A stretch of DNA of 64,000 nucleotides from NCBI GenBank assembly GCA_050258555.1, contig JBLMZA010000046.1, positions 1 to 64,000 of the forward strand. The letters run 5' to 3'. Source of the stretch: CAISDA01 sp050258555. Its GTDB lineage: Bacteria; Bacteroidota; Ignavibacteria; UBA10030; UBA8401. A program made the translations under genes and the position numbers. The notes beneath the pieces were generated by a model. It worked only from the letters and a program-made list of their open reading frames with translations, was not told where the DNA came from and made no database searches. Shown here piece after piece: positions 1 through 8,935 of this stretch; within the stretch, counting starts at the first letter, position 1; the number at the start of each line of letters is the position of its first letter.

Positions 1-3000
1 TGCCGATCTCGAAAATGATCGTCTGCGACACGCCGATCATCGCCGGAATGCTCTTCTTCAGGAATCCATTGATGTGCCGCGGAAGTCCGGTCGTCGGCCG
101 GGCGACGAAGCCGCCGGCATCGATGAAGAGCGTATCGGATGTCGTGATAATGCCGCGCGTCAGCGTCAATGTGCCCTTGCATGTCGTATTGCCGACGATC
201 ACCGCGCCGTTTTCATCGTTGATTTCCAAATTGGTGTACGAACCGCCTCCGGTCAGCTGATGCGTCGATGAGCTGCCGTTGAGATAGATGCGGCCGCTGC
301 CGGTATGCGCCGTCGTGTTGTAGATATTGCCTTTCACCGTCAGCTGATAGCCGCCGTCGGCAAACGCCGATGCGCCGAGCGTCAGCATGCCGTCGACCAC
401 GGCATTGCCGGTCAGCGTCTTCGTGCCGCCGCCGCTTGTGGTCAGATTGTAATAATTGAATCCGACTACGGACTGGCTGCCCGCGCCGTTATAATTGAAT
501 GTGCTGTTCGACATCACATGCCCGGTCGAAGTGCCGGGCACAAACGTTCCGGCCACGCCGATGACCGCCGACGGCGGCAACAGCTTGGCATAGTTCGAGA
601 AGCGGAGATTTCCGTAATTCGCGGCAAGCACATTCTGGCCGTCGGAGGCCTGATAATAGTGGACCGTTCCGCTGGGAGCGCTCAACGTGCCGCCGGCCGG
701 CACGACAGCGTTGTTGAGCGTGAGCGTCGTTGAGCCGATCGAGAACATGCCGTCCTGCAGAAGCAGCGTATCGGAGACCGTCACCGACGATGTCAATGTG
801 ACGCCGGAGCCGTTGCCGATGGTGAGTTTGTTCACCGTTGCCGGCAGCGCATTGCCTGTCGACTGGGCGCCGGTGGTTCCATTATAGATATAATTGGCGC
901 CGGTCCCGAACGATTTTGCGCCGGTGACCTGGACGTTGCCTGTTCCGGCCGCCGTCGAGATGCCGGCCGGAGAACCGAGCGCGATCGTCGCGCCGTTCGA
1001 AAGCGTGAAGCTGCCGCCGCCGGTGATGACGTTCGTTCCCAATTGCAGCGTCGTGCCGCTGTTGACGGTATAATTGATGATGTTCGTGACTGTGCCGCCC
1101 GAAATATAATTCTGCACTCTGTTCCCGTTGAAGACGATCAGGCCCGTACCCGTGCTGGTTTCTGTCATCGTGCCGCTCGTATGCGCGAAATCCCTCGCCG
1201 CGTTGATGATTCCGTTGGTCGTTCCGGTGGTGAACAGAAGTTGTCCCGTCGTGCCGACGGAGACATTGCCGGCGACGTTGACCGTCACATCACCGCCCGT
1301 GTTGCTGCTCTGCGTCAAGGTCAGCACGGCGCCGCCTGTCAGCGAAAAGCCGCCGCTGACGTTGACTGTATACGGCGTGGCGCCGGTATTTTTCATGATC
1401 ACCGTTCCGCCTGCCACGACGAAATTGCCGCCGATTGTCTTTGAGGCGGTATTGGTGTTGTTCAATGTCAATGAACTAGAACCTGTCGATGTAATTCTGA
1501 ACTCGCCCGTCACGGTAGCGGGATTTCCTCCGAGCAGCAGCGCCGCGTTCTGCCCGGTGCAATTCCAGTGGAAGTTGCCGAACGTCTGGTTCAATCCTCC
1601 CGGAGCGGTGCCGGCAGCGCCGGTGATCACGCAATTGGAAGAGGGATCCCACGTCGCCCCAGGAATCGTTCCGCCGTTGACTGCGTGGAGATACGTGCCG
1701 CCCGCTTCGAAGGAGATTGCCGGCGAATTGTTGGTGGTGAACGTTCCGCCCGCCACTTCGAGCGTTCCATAGACGCTCAGATCGGTTCCGGTGCCGTTGC
1801 GGATCTCGAACGTGCCTCCGGCCACAATGCGCACCGTTGCCCCCGCGTCGATCACCACCTGGTCCTGCCCGCGCTGTGTTCCCGAAAGATCGGAATTGAC
1901 AGTAATGATATTCGGAGATTGCACCGATACCGATGTTGCCGTTGAACGTCTTGGATAGTCTGTGGCGGCCACCCACTGGCCCGTCGCACCGTTGAAGCGC
2001 TGCCAGATGCCCGGCGTGGTCCAGTTTCCCGATGCGATCGAACGATACATGTTATTCGCTCCCTGCAGACCGATCGCATAGCTGCCGAGCTTCGTGAGCC
2101 CTCCGCCCTGGTTTGTGGTTGCCGTCGCGGTTGTCACACCGGCCGAATCCCATCCTCCGGAATAGCAGTTGATCTTATAGCGAAGCACATTCGTCGTCTG
2201 CGCGAGATCGGACGCAAGGAATGTGAACTTCGCCGTATAGGGCGGCGTAAAACCGAATCCGTTCGCCGGCTTGAGCGTCCAGTACCGGGCGACGTCGTCC
2301 GTCGGATCGATATAGGACGATCCGATCTGCGGATGCTGGTCAGCGGCCGCCGCCGCCGTCACGGTGCCCCCCGCCGTAATCGTCGGGAATGTGAATACCG
2401 CCGGCGTGTAATTGGCCGGAGCGGCATCGCCGAGATCGAATGTGACCGGCTGATTCGAATTCGCCGTGGTGAAGGTTCTTCTCAGCCAGCCATAGACATG
2501 CCCCGAGGTCCGTGTGACCGGGCCGTTCGCATAGACCGTATCGGCGCCCGTAGTGATGACGCCGCCGGTGAATGTCAGCGTGCCATTGACCGTCATCGAT
2601 CCGGAGAGCGCGGCGCCGAGTGCGTCGTTCATCGTGAAGTTCGTATAACTTCCCGAACCGGAAAGCGTATGCGCGGCGCTGCCGCCGTTGACCTGGATCT
2701 TTCCCGTCCCCGTATGCGTGCCGTTATTCTCGATATTCCCCTTGACGGTGATCGTCGCGCCGGCATCGGCGAACGAGACGCCGGATGCGATGGTCATTCC
2801 TCCATTCACCGTCGCCGCACCTGCGGCGGTTTTGGTTCCGCTGCCGCTCAGCGAAAGATTCTGATAGACGAAGTTGGTTGTCGTTGCGGCCACCGGCTGC
2901 GATGCGCCGTTGTAGTCGATCGTGCTGCCGGCGGTCACATGCGCCGTGGCGGGATTCGGAACGGTCAGCGTGCCGGCAATGCCGATGGAACCGGCGCTTG

Positions 3001-5683
3001 GGAACGTTTTGCTGTATGCATTGAGCGTGAGGTTTCCATAGTTCAATGGCAGGATCGCCTGTCCGGCCGAAGGCTGGTTGTATGCCACGGTTCCGAAAGG
3101 CGCGGTTCTCGACATCGTGACCGTGCCCGCGGACTGCGCCGTATAATTGAACGTCAGCGTCGAAGAGCCGATCGAGAGCGCTCCCTGCGCCAGTGTAAAG
3201 ACCGAATCGACGGTGACGCTGCCGTTGAGGGTGACGCTTCCCCCATCCTTGTCGATCGTGAGGTTCTTGAACGTTTCGCCGAGCGGATTCTGTATCGTCT
3301 GCGTCGATGTGCTGTAGAGGACCACCGTTCCTTTCCCGCGGACGAATGTGCCGTTATCGGTCCAGTTGCCGCCGACCGTAAGCGTCAGATTGCTCGGATC
3401 CAATATCCCTGTCGATGCCACGGACACATTGTTCTTGACCGTCACCGCATTCGTGACGATCTGTGCGGTGGTTCCATTTCCATTCACGGACAGATTGAAA
3501 AGCGGCACATCGGTTTTGATCTGCATCAGCTGCGATGCCGGCGTCTGGCTGTCGCCCATCTGCAGCGTGCCGCCCAGCACATTCGACGTCGATGTCGATG
3601 TGTTGATGTATCCCGTATTGCTTCCGCCCGGTTTCCGGATGATGATCGTACCGCCGGTCATCTCGAAATTCGAACCCGGCACGTTGATCGTAAACGGCGC
3701 ATTCACCGTGCTCGTCGAACCCACGGTCGGCGTAATGATCGTTCCGCCGGACATGATGAAATTCGTCAGCGTGAAATTGTTCAGCGGCTCGAATCGGCCC
3801 GCGATGTTGACCGTTCCCTGCTCGAATGTGAACGTGCCGCCGTTCGATATGAGACGGTGATCGGCGAGATTGCCGACCGTGAGCGTTCCGTTCGTCACGC
3901 GCAGGAAACCCGTCACCGTCAGGCTGCCTCCGGTCGTCGTGACGACGGCGCCGGGATGATTCAGCCACAATCCGCCGGTCACAGGCACTCCCGCATCGCC
4001 CGTGAACGGAGTCACCGTCGATGCGGCAGAAAGCTTGAATGTGCCGTTCGTGATCGTGAGGAAGTTCGGCACGGCGTCGGCGAAATTCGTCGCGAAGACG
4101 TCGAGAATGTTCGCGCTCGACGAACCCATATTCAGGTTCATGACGCCGAAGTTCGTCGTCGGACCGTATCCGCTGATGGTCTGCGTGCCGCTCTTGGTGA
4201 AGTTCACGATACAGCGGCTCGATGACGTTGGAGCCAGATCGATCGTGCCCGAATTGATGAAGTTGCCTGTGGTCGTGATCGAGTGTCCCGTCTGGACGGA
4301 AACGGGATTGACTCCGAACCGGGCGCCGTTGTTAACGGTGATGTTGCCGGTCACGGATAACGTCCGCGCGGTATTGTCGGAGTTGCCGATGTAGAGAATG
4401 CCGCTTGTTCCCCGCCCCACAGTGATGGTGCTTGCCAAGGCTGGACCGTCGATGGTCACGGTATGTCCGTCCGAAATGGTGACCGCCGAGGTGATGTCCG
4501 GCAGGCCGTTGGCGGGATTGTTCCATGTAAGCGGATCGTTCCAGCTGCCCGACTTGATGGAGATGAATGTCGCCGGCACGACCGTCATCGTGTTTCCAAG
4601 CAGAGGCGAACTCAGGCGTCCCTCGTTGACCGCGTAGACCTTATAATAGTATGTCATGCCGGCAAGCAGATCCGTCATCAAATACGATGTCGTGTTCGGC
4701 GCCGTTTGCGTGATGAAGTTGTATGTCGCTCCGCCGTCATCCGAGCGGTAAATCACGTAGCCGACTTCATTGGCGATATCGGTCCAGTTCAGCTGCATCG
4801 ATGTCTGCGTGACATTGGTAAAAGTCAGACTGCCCGGCGCGGCGATGGAGGGCGGAGTGAATGCGATCATCGAGTTCGACGCGGGAATCGCAGTCAGATT
4901 GTTCTGCGTGCTCGCGGTCGAAAACGAATTCGTGTTCGCCGCGGTCTGTATCAGATGCGTCGTTCCGGCATTGGCCCCGCTCAACCCGCAGGAATACGAC
5001 CATGCCACTCCCGTTCCCGCATTCATCGTCCCGTAAATCATCTCGATGACGCCTGAGCCTTCGTAGAGCTTCACCTGATAGTTCAGGTTGGGAGATGTGT
5101 TCTGCCAGACGGCCATGCGGATCCATTCGACGGTCAGCACGCGGTTCGGAGCGAGGCCGTCCACCTGGTACTTGATGCTTTCTCCGAGCGGATCGATTTC
5201 TCCCTGCGTCGTGATGTCATAATAGATCGGCGCAATCGCGAGCGCTGTTCCGCCCAGGCCGTTTGTGCGGGCATTCGATGAAAGGTCGGCATCGTACGGA
5301 CCGTACGGCCAGTACTGTCTCGTGCCCGTGCCGGGACCGCCGTCGTATGTTGCGGTGGAGAAATCGATAAAGCCGTTTGTCGAGACGCTGAAATTCGTAT
5401 AGCGGACGCCGTTGTACCAGAAATCGAATCCGATGGGAACCGCATAGCTTCTGTTGTCGTCTTCGTTCGAATTGTTCGGCGTGTCATTGCGCCAGGCAGG
5501 CATGGAGCTGCCCGTAAATTCGATTGAACTGTAGACGATGCCCGGATTTCGTGTCGCCGCATAGTTCCCGATATTCTGCGCAAGGGCTGAAGAGCCCAGG
5601 CACACGGCCAGAACGGCCATCAGGATGGCAATCCGTCTGGTCTGTACACGTGTCATTGCATGTTTGCTGTAACGCTGTTTCAT
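1..5683 (-). CDS. Giant secreted beta-helical surface protein, 3' part outside window
   Basis: An uninterrupted minus-strand frame of 1894 codons runs from the ATG at 5683 off the window edge. It starts with a signal peptide (basic start, hydrophobic core, cut after ALA-Q near residue 36). A globular domain follows that contains VSTNGFIDF, then a fibronectin type III domain at about residues 285-365. From about residue 370 there are many short beta-rich repeats (SGSWNDPLTW, GDVTVNVAGN and similar) of the G8/right-handed beta-helix sort, rich in Gly, Thr, Ser and Asn. A module of about 270 residues occurs twice. Such proteins in this phylum are commonly T9SS cargo with a C-terminal sorting domain, but that end is not visible here. 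The gene begins 20 bp after the outer-membrane protein at 5704-8892 and is probably the last visible gene of that operon. Role is inferred: adhesin or surface-layer component. Confidence 0.85.
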   Translation of the reverse strand, partial: MKQRYSKHAMTRVQTRRIAILMAVLAVCLGSSALAQNIGNYAATRNPGIVYSSIEFTGSSMPAWRNDTPNNSNEDDNRSYAVPIGFDFWYNGVRYTNFSVSTNGFIDFSTATYDGGPGTGTRQYWPYGPYDADLSSNARTNGLGGTALAIAPIYYDITTQGEIDPLGESIKYQVDGLAPNRVLTVEWIRMAVWQNTSPNLNYQVKLYEGSGVIEMIYGTMNAGTGVAWSYSCGLSGANAGTTHLIQTAANTNSFSTASTQNNLTAIPASNSMIAFTPPSIAAPGSLTFTNVTQTSMQLNWTDIANEVGYVIYRSDDGGATYNFITQTAPNTTSYLMTDLLAGMTYYYKVYAVNEGRLSSPLLGNTMTVVPATFISIKSGSWNDPLTWNNPANGLPDITSAVTISDGHTVTIDGPALASTITVGRGTSGILYIGNSDNTARTLSVTGNITVNNGARFGVNPVSVQTGHSITTTGNFINSGTIDLAPTSSSRCIVNFTKSGTQTISGYGPTTNFGVMNLNMGSSSANILDVFATNFADAVPNFLTITNGTFKLSAASTVTPFTGDAGVPVTGGLWLNHPGAVVTTTGGSLTVTGFLRVTNGTLTVGNLADHRLISNGGTFTFEQGTVNIAGRFEPLNNFTLTNFIMSGGTIITPTVGSTSTVNAPFTINVPGSNFEMTGGTIIIRKPGGSNTGYINTSTSTSNVLGGTLQMGDSQTPASQLMQIKTDVPLFNLSVNGNGTTAQIVTNAVTVKNNVSVASTGILDPSNLTLTVGGNWTDNGTFVRGKGTVVLYSTSTQTIQNPLGETFKNLTIDKDGGSVTLNGSVTVDSVFTLAQGALSIGSSTLTFNYTAQSAGTVTMSRTAPFGTVAYNQPSAGQAILPLNYGNLTLNAYSKTFPSAGSIGIAGTLTVPNPATAHVTAGSTIDYNGASQPVAATTTNFVYQNLSLSGSGTKTAAGAATVNGGMTIASGVSFADAGATITVKGNIENNGTHTGTGKIQVNGGSAAHTLSGSGSYTNFTMNDALGAALSGSMTVNGTLTFTGGVITTGADTVYANGPVTRTSGHVYGWLRRTFTTANSNQPVTFDLGDAAPANYTPAVFTFPTITAGGTVTAAAAADQHPQIGSSYIDPTDDVARYWTLKPANGFGFTPPYTAKFTFLASDLAQTTNVLRYKINCYSGGWDSAGVTTATATTNQGGGLTKLGSYAIGLQGANNMYRSIASGNWTTPGIWQRFNGATGQWVAATDYPRRSTATSVSVQSPNIITVNSDLSGTQRGQDQVVIDAGATVRIVAGGTFEIRNGTGTDLSVYGTLEVAGGTFTTNNSPAISFEAGGTYLHAVNGGTIPGATWDPSSNCVITGAAGTAPGGLNQTFGNFHWNCTGQNAALLLGGNPATVTGEFRITSTGSSSLTLNNTNTASKTIGGNFVVAGGTVIMKNTGATPYTVNVSGGFSLTGGAVLTLTQSSNTGGDVTVNVAGNVSVGTTGQLLFTTGTTNGIINAARDFAHTSGTMTETSTGTGLIVFNGNRVQNYISGGTVTNIINYTVNSGTTLQLGTNVITGGGSFTLSNGATIALGSPAGISTAAGTGNVQVTGAKSFGTGANYIYNGTTGAQSTGNALPATVNKLTIGNGSGVTLTSSVTVSDTLLLQDGMFSIGSTTLTLNNAVVPAGGTLSAPSGTVHYYQASDGQNVLAANYGNLRFSNYAKLLPPSAVIGVAGTFVPGTSTGHVMSNSTFNYNGAGSQSVVGFNYYNLTTSGGGTKTLTGNAVVDGMLTLGASAFADGGYQLTVKGNIYNTTAHTGSGRIYLNGSSSTHQLTGGGSYTNLEINDENGAVIVGNTTCKGTLTLTRGIITTSDTLFIDAGGFVARPTTGLPRHINGFLKKSIPAMIGVSQTIIFEIG
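52..858 (-). repeat. Copy 2 of ~270-residue internal module
   Basis: Second copy of the module, about residues 1608-1877, from NALPATVNKLTI to GFLKKSI. It preserves the order and spacing of the landmarks in copy 1. The two copies are separated by about 540 residues of other beta-helical sequence with a second G8-like start (SGNWTTPGIW). Further copies may lie beyond the window edge. Confidence 0.6.
2471..3289 (-). repeat. Copy 1 of ~270-residue internal module
   Basis: This is the first copy of a diverged module inside the giant surface protein (about residues 798-1071). It opens with NPLGETFKNLTI and closes with GWLRRTF. Shared landmarks with copy 2 are GNLTL..YSK versus GNLRF..YAK, GTKT, VKGNI, the HTGTGKI/HTGSGRI pair, GSYTN and the GVITT/GIITT pair. 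Identity is by eye and confined to the protein level. Confidence 0.6.
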
Positions 5684-5703
5684 CGTCGTACGGTTTGTTC
5701 CGA

Positions 5704-8700
5704 TTACTTGCTGTTGAACATCTCGAAGATCTTTTCCGTGAATTTCGCACGGATGCTGATATAGGGTCCGGCCGACCAATATTCACGGCTCACCAGATCG
5801 CGATCTTCCGTTCCTGTAAAATTATATCCCGCACCTAGGCGGATATTTTTCATCACCACATAGCCGAGCTCGGCGCTATAGCCGTTATTGACGGAGAGCG
5901 AATGCTCCTGTCCCCTGATGCGCGAATCGAGGCGGCGGAATTCACCGGCGATGTCGAAGCCCCAGACGATGTCGCATTCGGCGCGCACGAGCCAGAAGTT
6001 CGTCAGTGTCGACGCCGTGAGTCCGAAGGCTTCTTCCTTCGCCTGCTTCAGGGCGTATTTCGTGCCGATTCCGAATCCGGACCACGGCTCGAGGAAGAGA
6101 TGCAGGGAGGCGATATCGACATCGAAGGACGTCTGCGGCGCCACGACACCGTTGAACTCGATCTTCTTTTCATACTTGCCGACGGCGTTGAGCCAATCCG
6201 CCGAAACCGGCCGGTAGGCCAGTCCGGCGATGTTGTCAATTTTCTTCATGAGTCCGGCGCCGAGCGCGGAACCGATCTGCTGGCCGGAGAGCGTACCGGA
6301 GGCGAACGTCGGATTTTGCGCAAGCGGCGTCGTTCCCTGCTGCGCTGAAGAGCCGCCGACGGACTGCGTGCGCGCTTCCTCATAGTACGTGAACTTGTCG
6401 ATCAGCGTGAAATCGTCGGCGATGCGGAGATCTCCGCCGTATGTCGCGACGCGGCGGATGCCCTGGGCGTTCTTCGAGAGTTCGCCTTTGATCGTGCTCT
6501 TGAACGGTCCCTTCGGCAGATATTCGAGGCCCAGCGAGAATGCGTCGTTGTCCTGCGTGCGGGCCTCCACGATATTCCGGTCGAGACCGCGCGTGCGTTC
6601 ATAGGAGATGTTCGTTGTCAGATCTTCGGTCACATGAAGCACATTCTTGAGGCCGATGCTCATCTGGTTGCGCTCGCCGCTGATGCCGCCTCCGATCTGG
6701 TAGCGCGCCTGCGCGGAGGTTCCGTATCCGAGATTCGAGCTGATGCCGAAGAGCGATGCGCTTCCGCCGCCTTCATAGAGCTTTTCCGAAACCGAGATCG
6801 TGACCGGATCGAAGATGCGGTATTCGGCGCCGATCGTTCCAACGGACGGCTTCACCGCGTTCCGTTCGTCCGAGCTGATGCTGTGCTCGTACTCGCCGAT
6901 GATGTTGAGGCGCTCAAACGGCTTCACGGTTCCCTTGACGCCGACGATCGTCGAGCGGCGTTCGCCCGACGTGGCCGATGTGTCGCCGGGCGATTCGTAC
7001 GAAATATTTTCCACCTTCGCGCCGAGCGTGGCGACGCTGCCGAAGGCGTGCTCCGCGCTTCCGGTCACGGAATTGATGATGACCGGAATGTTGTTGGCGC
7101 GCTGCTCCGATTTATAGAACTCGGAGGCGATCTTCGTACCGGCCAGCCCCGTATAGGAAATGCCCGCGCCGTATTTCGTGGAGCCGGATTCGCTGCCCAG
7201 TCCGCCGGCGCCCATGGTCTGGTTCATGAAGCCCGATTCGATGCGGCGGTAGTAGGACTTCATCTGGAGCTTGTCGACGGGCGAGATGCCGAGATCCACC
7301 TTCCACGCGTTGCCGCCGGCATTCAGCTTGTCGTAGCCGTAGGCGTATTCGCCGCCCAGCATCACGCGTCCGCTGAAGTCCATCGCGGTGTTCGCGCCGA
7401 GCAGCGTGAAGTCGTTATTCGAGCGGTCATGCACGGCGGTGCCGCCGATGCGCCATCCCTTCATGATCTGCTGTTCGACTTGTCCGCCGGCCACATAGCT
7501 GTATTCGGAGGCGACGGACGTCGCGGCTTCGTACGACACGACGATGTAGACCGGATTTCCTGAGGCGTCGATGCCGGCAACGGGCTGCTTGAAGAAAAGT
7601 GTCCCCTGCTGGTAATCGATCTCATAGTCGCCGAAGCGGCTCTTCTCGATGCGCGAGAGGATGACTTCGTTATGGAGCTTGTCGCGCGTCTCGATGCGCA
7701 CCTTTTCCGTACCGACGACGATATTGCTCTTGCCGAGGAAGTAATAGCCCGAGATGCCCTGGCCGCGGATCTCGTCCTGCATCACGCGGCGGTCGGTCAA
7801 TGTCACGAAGGCGTCTGCCGACTGCGTCTTCGATTCGAGGTGCGTCCGGAAGCCGTTGAACGTGCGGTCGTAGCGCGCCAGTTCGTTCTGCGTAAGCGCC
7901 GTGTTGAAGTCGCCGAAGAGCGCATACGAACGGTTGCGTTCGATCTTCACGAAGAACGGGTTGTTGGACTGCGCCGTGTAATCGACCGTGCTGTTGTCGC
8001 CGTAGATCGAATACAAGACGTCGGGATCGACCTCTTTGAAAAGCCGATCCTGATGCCGCGTATTGTCGTACGATGCCGTAAGAAGATAATTGCTCCAGAT
8101 GGTGCCGCGTCCGTAGAACGCGAGGCGTCCGTCGGTATGGATGCCCTTGTTGAGCAGATGCTCGTCCCTGAGCGCCGAAAGATCGCCCGATGTTTCGAGG
8201 CTCGTCGCCGAGCCGTCAGCCGAACCGACGAGCATGAGCGGCTCGACCGGCGTTGAAAATTCGAGCGACGATTTCCGCTCGATGCTGTTCGCCGTCACCG
8301 AAAGGCCGTAGGTTCCGGCAGCGCGCGGCGATTTCAGATCGAATGTGACGCTCCCGTCCTGCAGTTTCCTCTGGTATCCCGGCGTGAGCGGATCGGCATC
8401 CGCACCGCCGACCTGCAGGCTGTCCACGGCAAGCGTGACCATATATCCGTCGGGAATGATCCTGCCCCACTTGTCGAAGACCACCGCCTTCACGGGGACG
8501 ATCGACTTGCCGTCGGCAGACTGCAGATCCTGCGGAACGGTCACCGCGATGGACTCGGGCGCGCCGAACCGGTGCATGGACCGTTCGGCGGAATACTGCC
8601 GGCTGCCGAGCGTGACGACAACGCGGTATGTGACCGGACCTTCAGGGGTCTCCACGCCGAGGAATTCGAACACGCCGTCCGGCCGGACGTTGCCCGAGTC

Positions 8701-8892
8701 GGACGGCATGCCGTTCACATACAGCTTCACCGGAGAACCGGCCGGCGCCGTGCCCGCAACAAACTGGTACTTGAAGTGGCTGACAAAGTTCTCCCTCGGC
8801 TCGCTGATGCGCACCTGCGCACCGGCGAACTGACAGAGCACCATCAGCCCTCCAAGTACCAGCGTTACATATTTTTTCGTTGCTGCGGACAT
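5704..8892 (-). CDS. Large outer-membrane barrel protein with N-terminal Ig-like domains
   Basis: 1062 residues. A signal peptide (MSAATKKYVTLVLGG, cut after AGA) is followed by an Ig-like region at about 25-110 (AGSPVKLYVNG, GVFEFLGV) and a second beta-sandwich at about 115-215. From about 235 to the end it is rich in alternating hydrophobic and polar strands with aromatic girdles and ends in FEMFNSK. I read this as a long beta-barrel but recognise no named family with certainty. Genes of this shape often follow DUF11-type exported proteins, as here, so it may anchor or export them (inference). It follows the gene at 8936-10744 by 43 bp and precedes the giant surface protein by 20 bp. Confidence 0.8.
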   Translation of the reverse strand: MSAATKKYVTLVLGGLMVLCQFAGAQVRISEPRENFVSHFKYQFVAGTAPAGSPVKLYVNGMPSDSGNVRPDGVFEFLGVETPEGPVTYRVVVTLGSRQYSAERSMHRFGAPESIAVTVPQDLQSADGKSIVPVKAVVFDKWGRIIPDGYMVTLAVDSLQVGGADADPLTPGYQRKLQDGSVTFDLKSPRAAGTYGLSVTANSIERKSSLEFSTPVEPLMLVGSADGSATSLETSGDLSALRDEHLLNKGIHTDGRLAFYGRGTIWSNYLLTASYDNTRHQDRLFKEVDPDVLYSIYGDNSTVDYTAQSNNPFFVKIERNRSYALFGDFNTALTQNELARYDRTFNGFRTHLESKTQSADAFVTLTDRRVMQDEIRGQGISGYYFLGKSNIVVGTEKVRIETRDKLHNEVILSRIEKSRFGDYEIDYQQGTLFFKQPVAGIDASGNPVYIVVSYEAATSVASEYSYVAGGQVEQQIMKGWRIGGTAVHDRSNNDFTLLGANTAMDFSGRVMLGGEYAYGYDKLNAGGNAWKVDLGISPVDKLQMKSYYRRIESGFMNQTMGAGGLGSESGSTKYGAGISYTGLAGTKIASEFYKSEQRANNIPVIINSVTGSAEHAFGSVATLGAKVENISYESPGDTSATSGERRSTIVGVKGTVKPFERLNIIGEYEHSISSDERNAVKPSVGTIGAEYRIFDPVTISVSEKLYEGGGSASLFGISSNLGYGTSAQARYQIGGGISGERNQMSIGLKNVLHVTEDLTTNISYERTRGLDRNIVEARTQDNDAFSLGLEYLPKGPFKSTIKGELSKNAQGIRRVATYGGDLRIADDFTLIDKFTYYEEARTQSVGGSSAQQGTTPLAQNPTFASGTLSGQQIGSALGAGLMKKIDNIAGLAYRPVSADWLNAVGKYEKKIEFNGVVAPQTSFDVDIASLHLFLEPWSGFGIGTKYALKQAKEEAFGLTASTLTNFWLVRAECDIVWGFDIAGEFRRLDSRIRGQEHSLSVNNGYSAELGYVVMKNIRLGAGYNFTGTEDRDLVSREYWSAGPYISIRAKFTEKIFEMFNSK

Positions 8893-8935
8893 TCAGTCAC
8901 GTTCCGTGATTTTTTTTACTTCAGGTGCTTCTCTG

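Noticed and set aside
2333..4225. Plus-strand open frame of 630 codons
   Set aside because: Its translation is dominated by Arg, His and Asp with no domain. It is the antisense shadow of the giant surface protein, whose codon pattern and repeats are clearly on the minus strand.
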